From an uncultured Eubacteriales bacterium (lineage in GTDB: Bacteria; Bacillota; Clostridia; Christensenellales; Aristaeellaceae): a stretch of DNA of 50,224 nucleotides. Below, in pieces: positions 50,127-50,224 of this stretch. Position numbers and translations under genes: made by a program. The stretch covers positions 1 to 50,224 of the forward strand of contig CACWZI010000003.1 of the NCBI GenBank assembly GCA_902765305.1. The letters are read 5' to 3'. Each line of letters begins with the position of its first letter. Positions within the stretch are counted from its first letter, which is position 1. Below the pieces are notes generated by a model that saw only the letters and a list, made by a program, of their open reading frames with translations, ran no database searches and was not told the origin of the DNA.

Positions 50127-50224
50127 TACTGATTTGTCGCGCTGCGACAAATCAGTATTTAGGTTTTAGGTTATAGGTTTTAGGTGTTAGGGAAGGTAGA
50201 AATCCTGACGGATTTCTTTTATTC
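50127..50224. repeat. Interspersed palindromic repeat, right window end
   Basis: 50127-50219 is, as far as I can check by eye, an exact reverse complement of 1-93. It comprises the 16-bp stem, the GGTTTTAGG tract and the AGAAATCC-TGAC-GGATTTCT hairpin. The window stops 5 bases later. No gene is present from 49998 to the end. Confidence 0.9.

Overview
This window looks like part of a GC-rich genome of the Firmicutes (Bacillota), class Clostridia. The evidence is two T-box leaders, a tetrahydrofolate riboswitch on folT, a CIRCE operator, strong AGGAGG ribosome binding sites, consensus sigma-A promoters, a VanY-type carboxypeptidase, RNase J, YlbF, MltG and an uninterrupted sporulation sigma-K gene. 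The family cannot be fixed from sequence alone; an uncultured gut clostridium is my inference. Both ends of the window are inverted copies of one interspersed repeat, so the window may be a whole assembly contig broken at that repeat.

Layout. 1-4.4 kb: vanY-like peptidase, a D-2-hydroxyacid dehydrogenase framed by palindromic repeats, and a secreted-type beta-helix protein. 4.4-6.0 kb: serS with its T-box. 6.2-9.4 kb: a polar amino acid ABC transporter operon whose binding-protein gene is eroded, plus a C39-like peptidase. 9.6-14.5 kb: an eroded histidine phosphatase, a flavin reductase/SDR pair, an RpiB-like isomerase, a DUF4317 protein and an HD-GYP gene that has lost its HD core. 14.5-19.2 kb: HrcA-type hsp20, an exported flavin reductase with two FMN domains, and a MATE pump. 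19.3-21.3 kb: a cobalamin riboswitch, a hairpin-rich leader and an iron alcohol dehydrogenase. 21.3-24.5 kb: an AT-rich foreign island (adhesin fragment, glycosyltransferase, truncated flippase, REP-like palindrome) and a RelB/RelE module. 24.6-29.6 kb: a signalling cluster with an HD-GYP protein, a kinase-dead histidine kinase homologue and a second HD-GYP remnant, then an orphan small RNA and tRNA-Arg. 29.6-33.3 kb: folC-folT under a THF riboswitch, and a zinc-ribbon membrane protein. 33.4-43.7 kb: housekeeping genes on the plus strand (DUF6106, cysteine desulfurase, thiI, MrfA-type helicase, thioredoxin, RNase J, YlbF, mltG, sigK). 43.8-50.1 kb: a truncated VapBC pair, a tyrosine T-box operon (aminotransferase-tyrS), then a cnnm-xpt-HAD-small protein operon.

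How parts fit together. Cysteine desulfurase and ThiI form a sulfur relay for 4-thiouridine and thiazole. FolT imports folate and FolC polyglutamylates it, both sensed by the THF riboswitch. The Tyr T-box joins amino-acid transamination to tRNA-Tyr charging. The kinase-dead sensor and the HD-GYP phosphodiesterase form one operon, suggesting a c-di-GMP output that does not use phosphotransfer.

Three features stand out: an unusually high number of gene remnants (eight), several of which keep both ends but lack the middle; dense families of palindromic intergenic repeats; and several RNA regulators, including an unassigned small RNA with its own promoter and terminator. I did not find a clearly new multi-gene system. 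The best candidates for new biology are the cobalamin-riboswitch/hairpin-array/alcohol dehydrogenase unit, the kinase-dead sensor/HD-GYP operon and the orphan small RNA.
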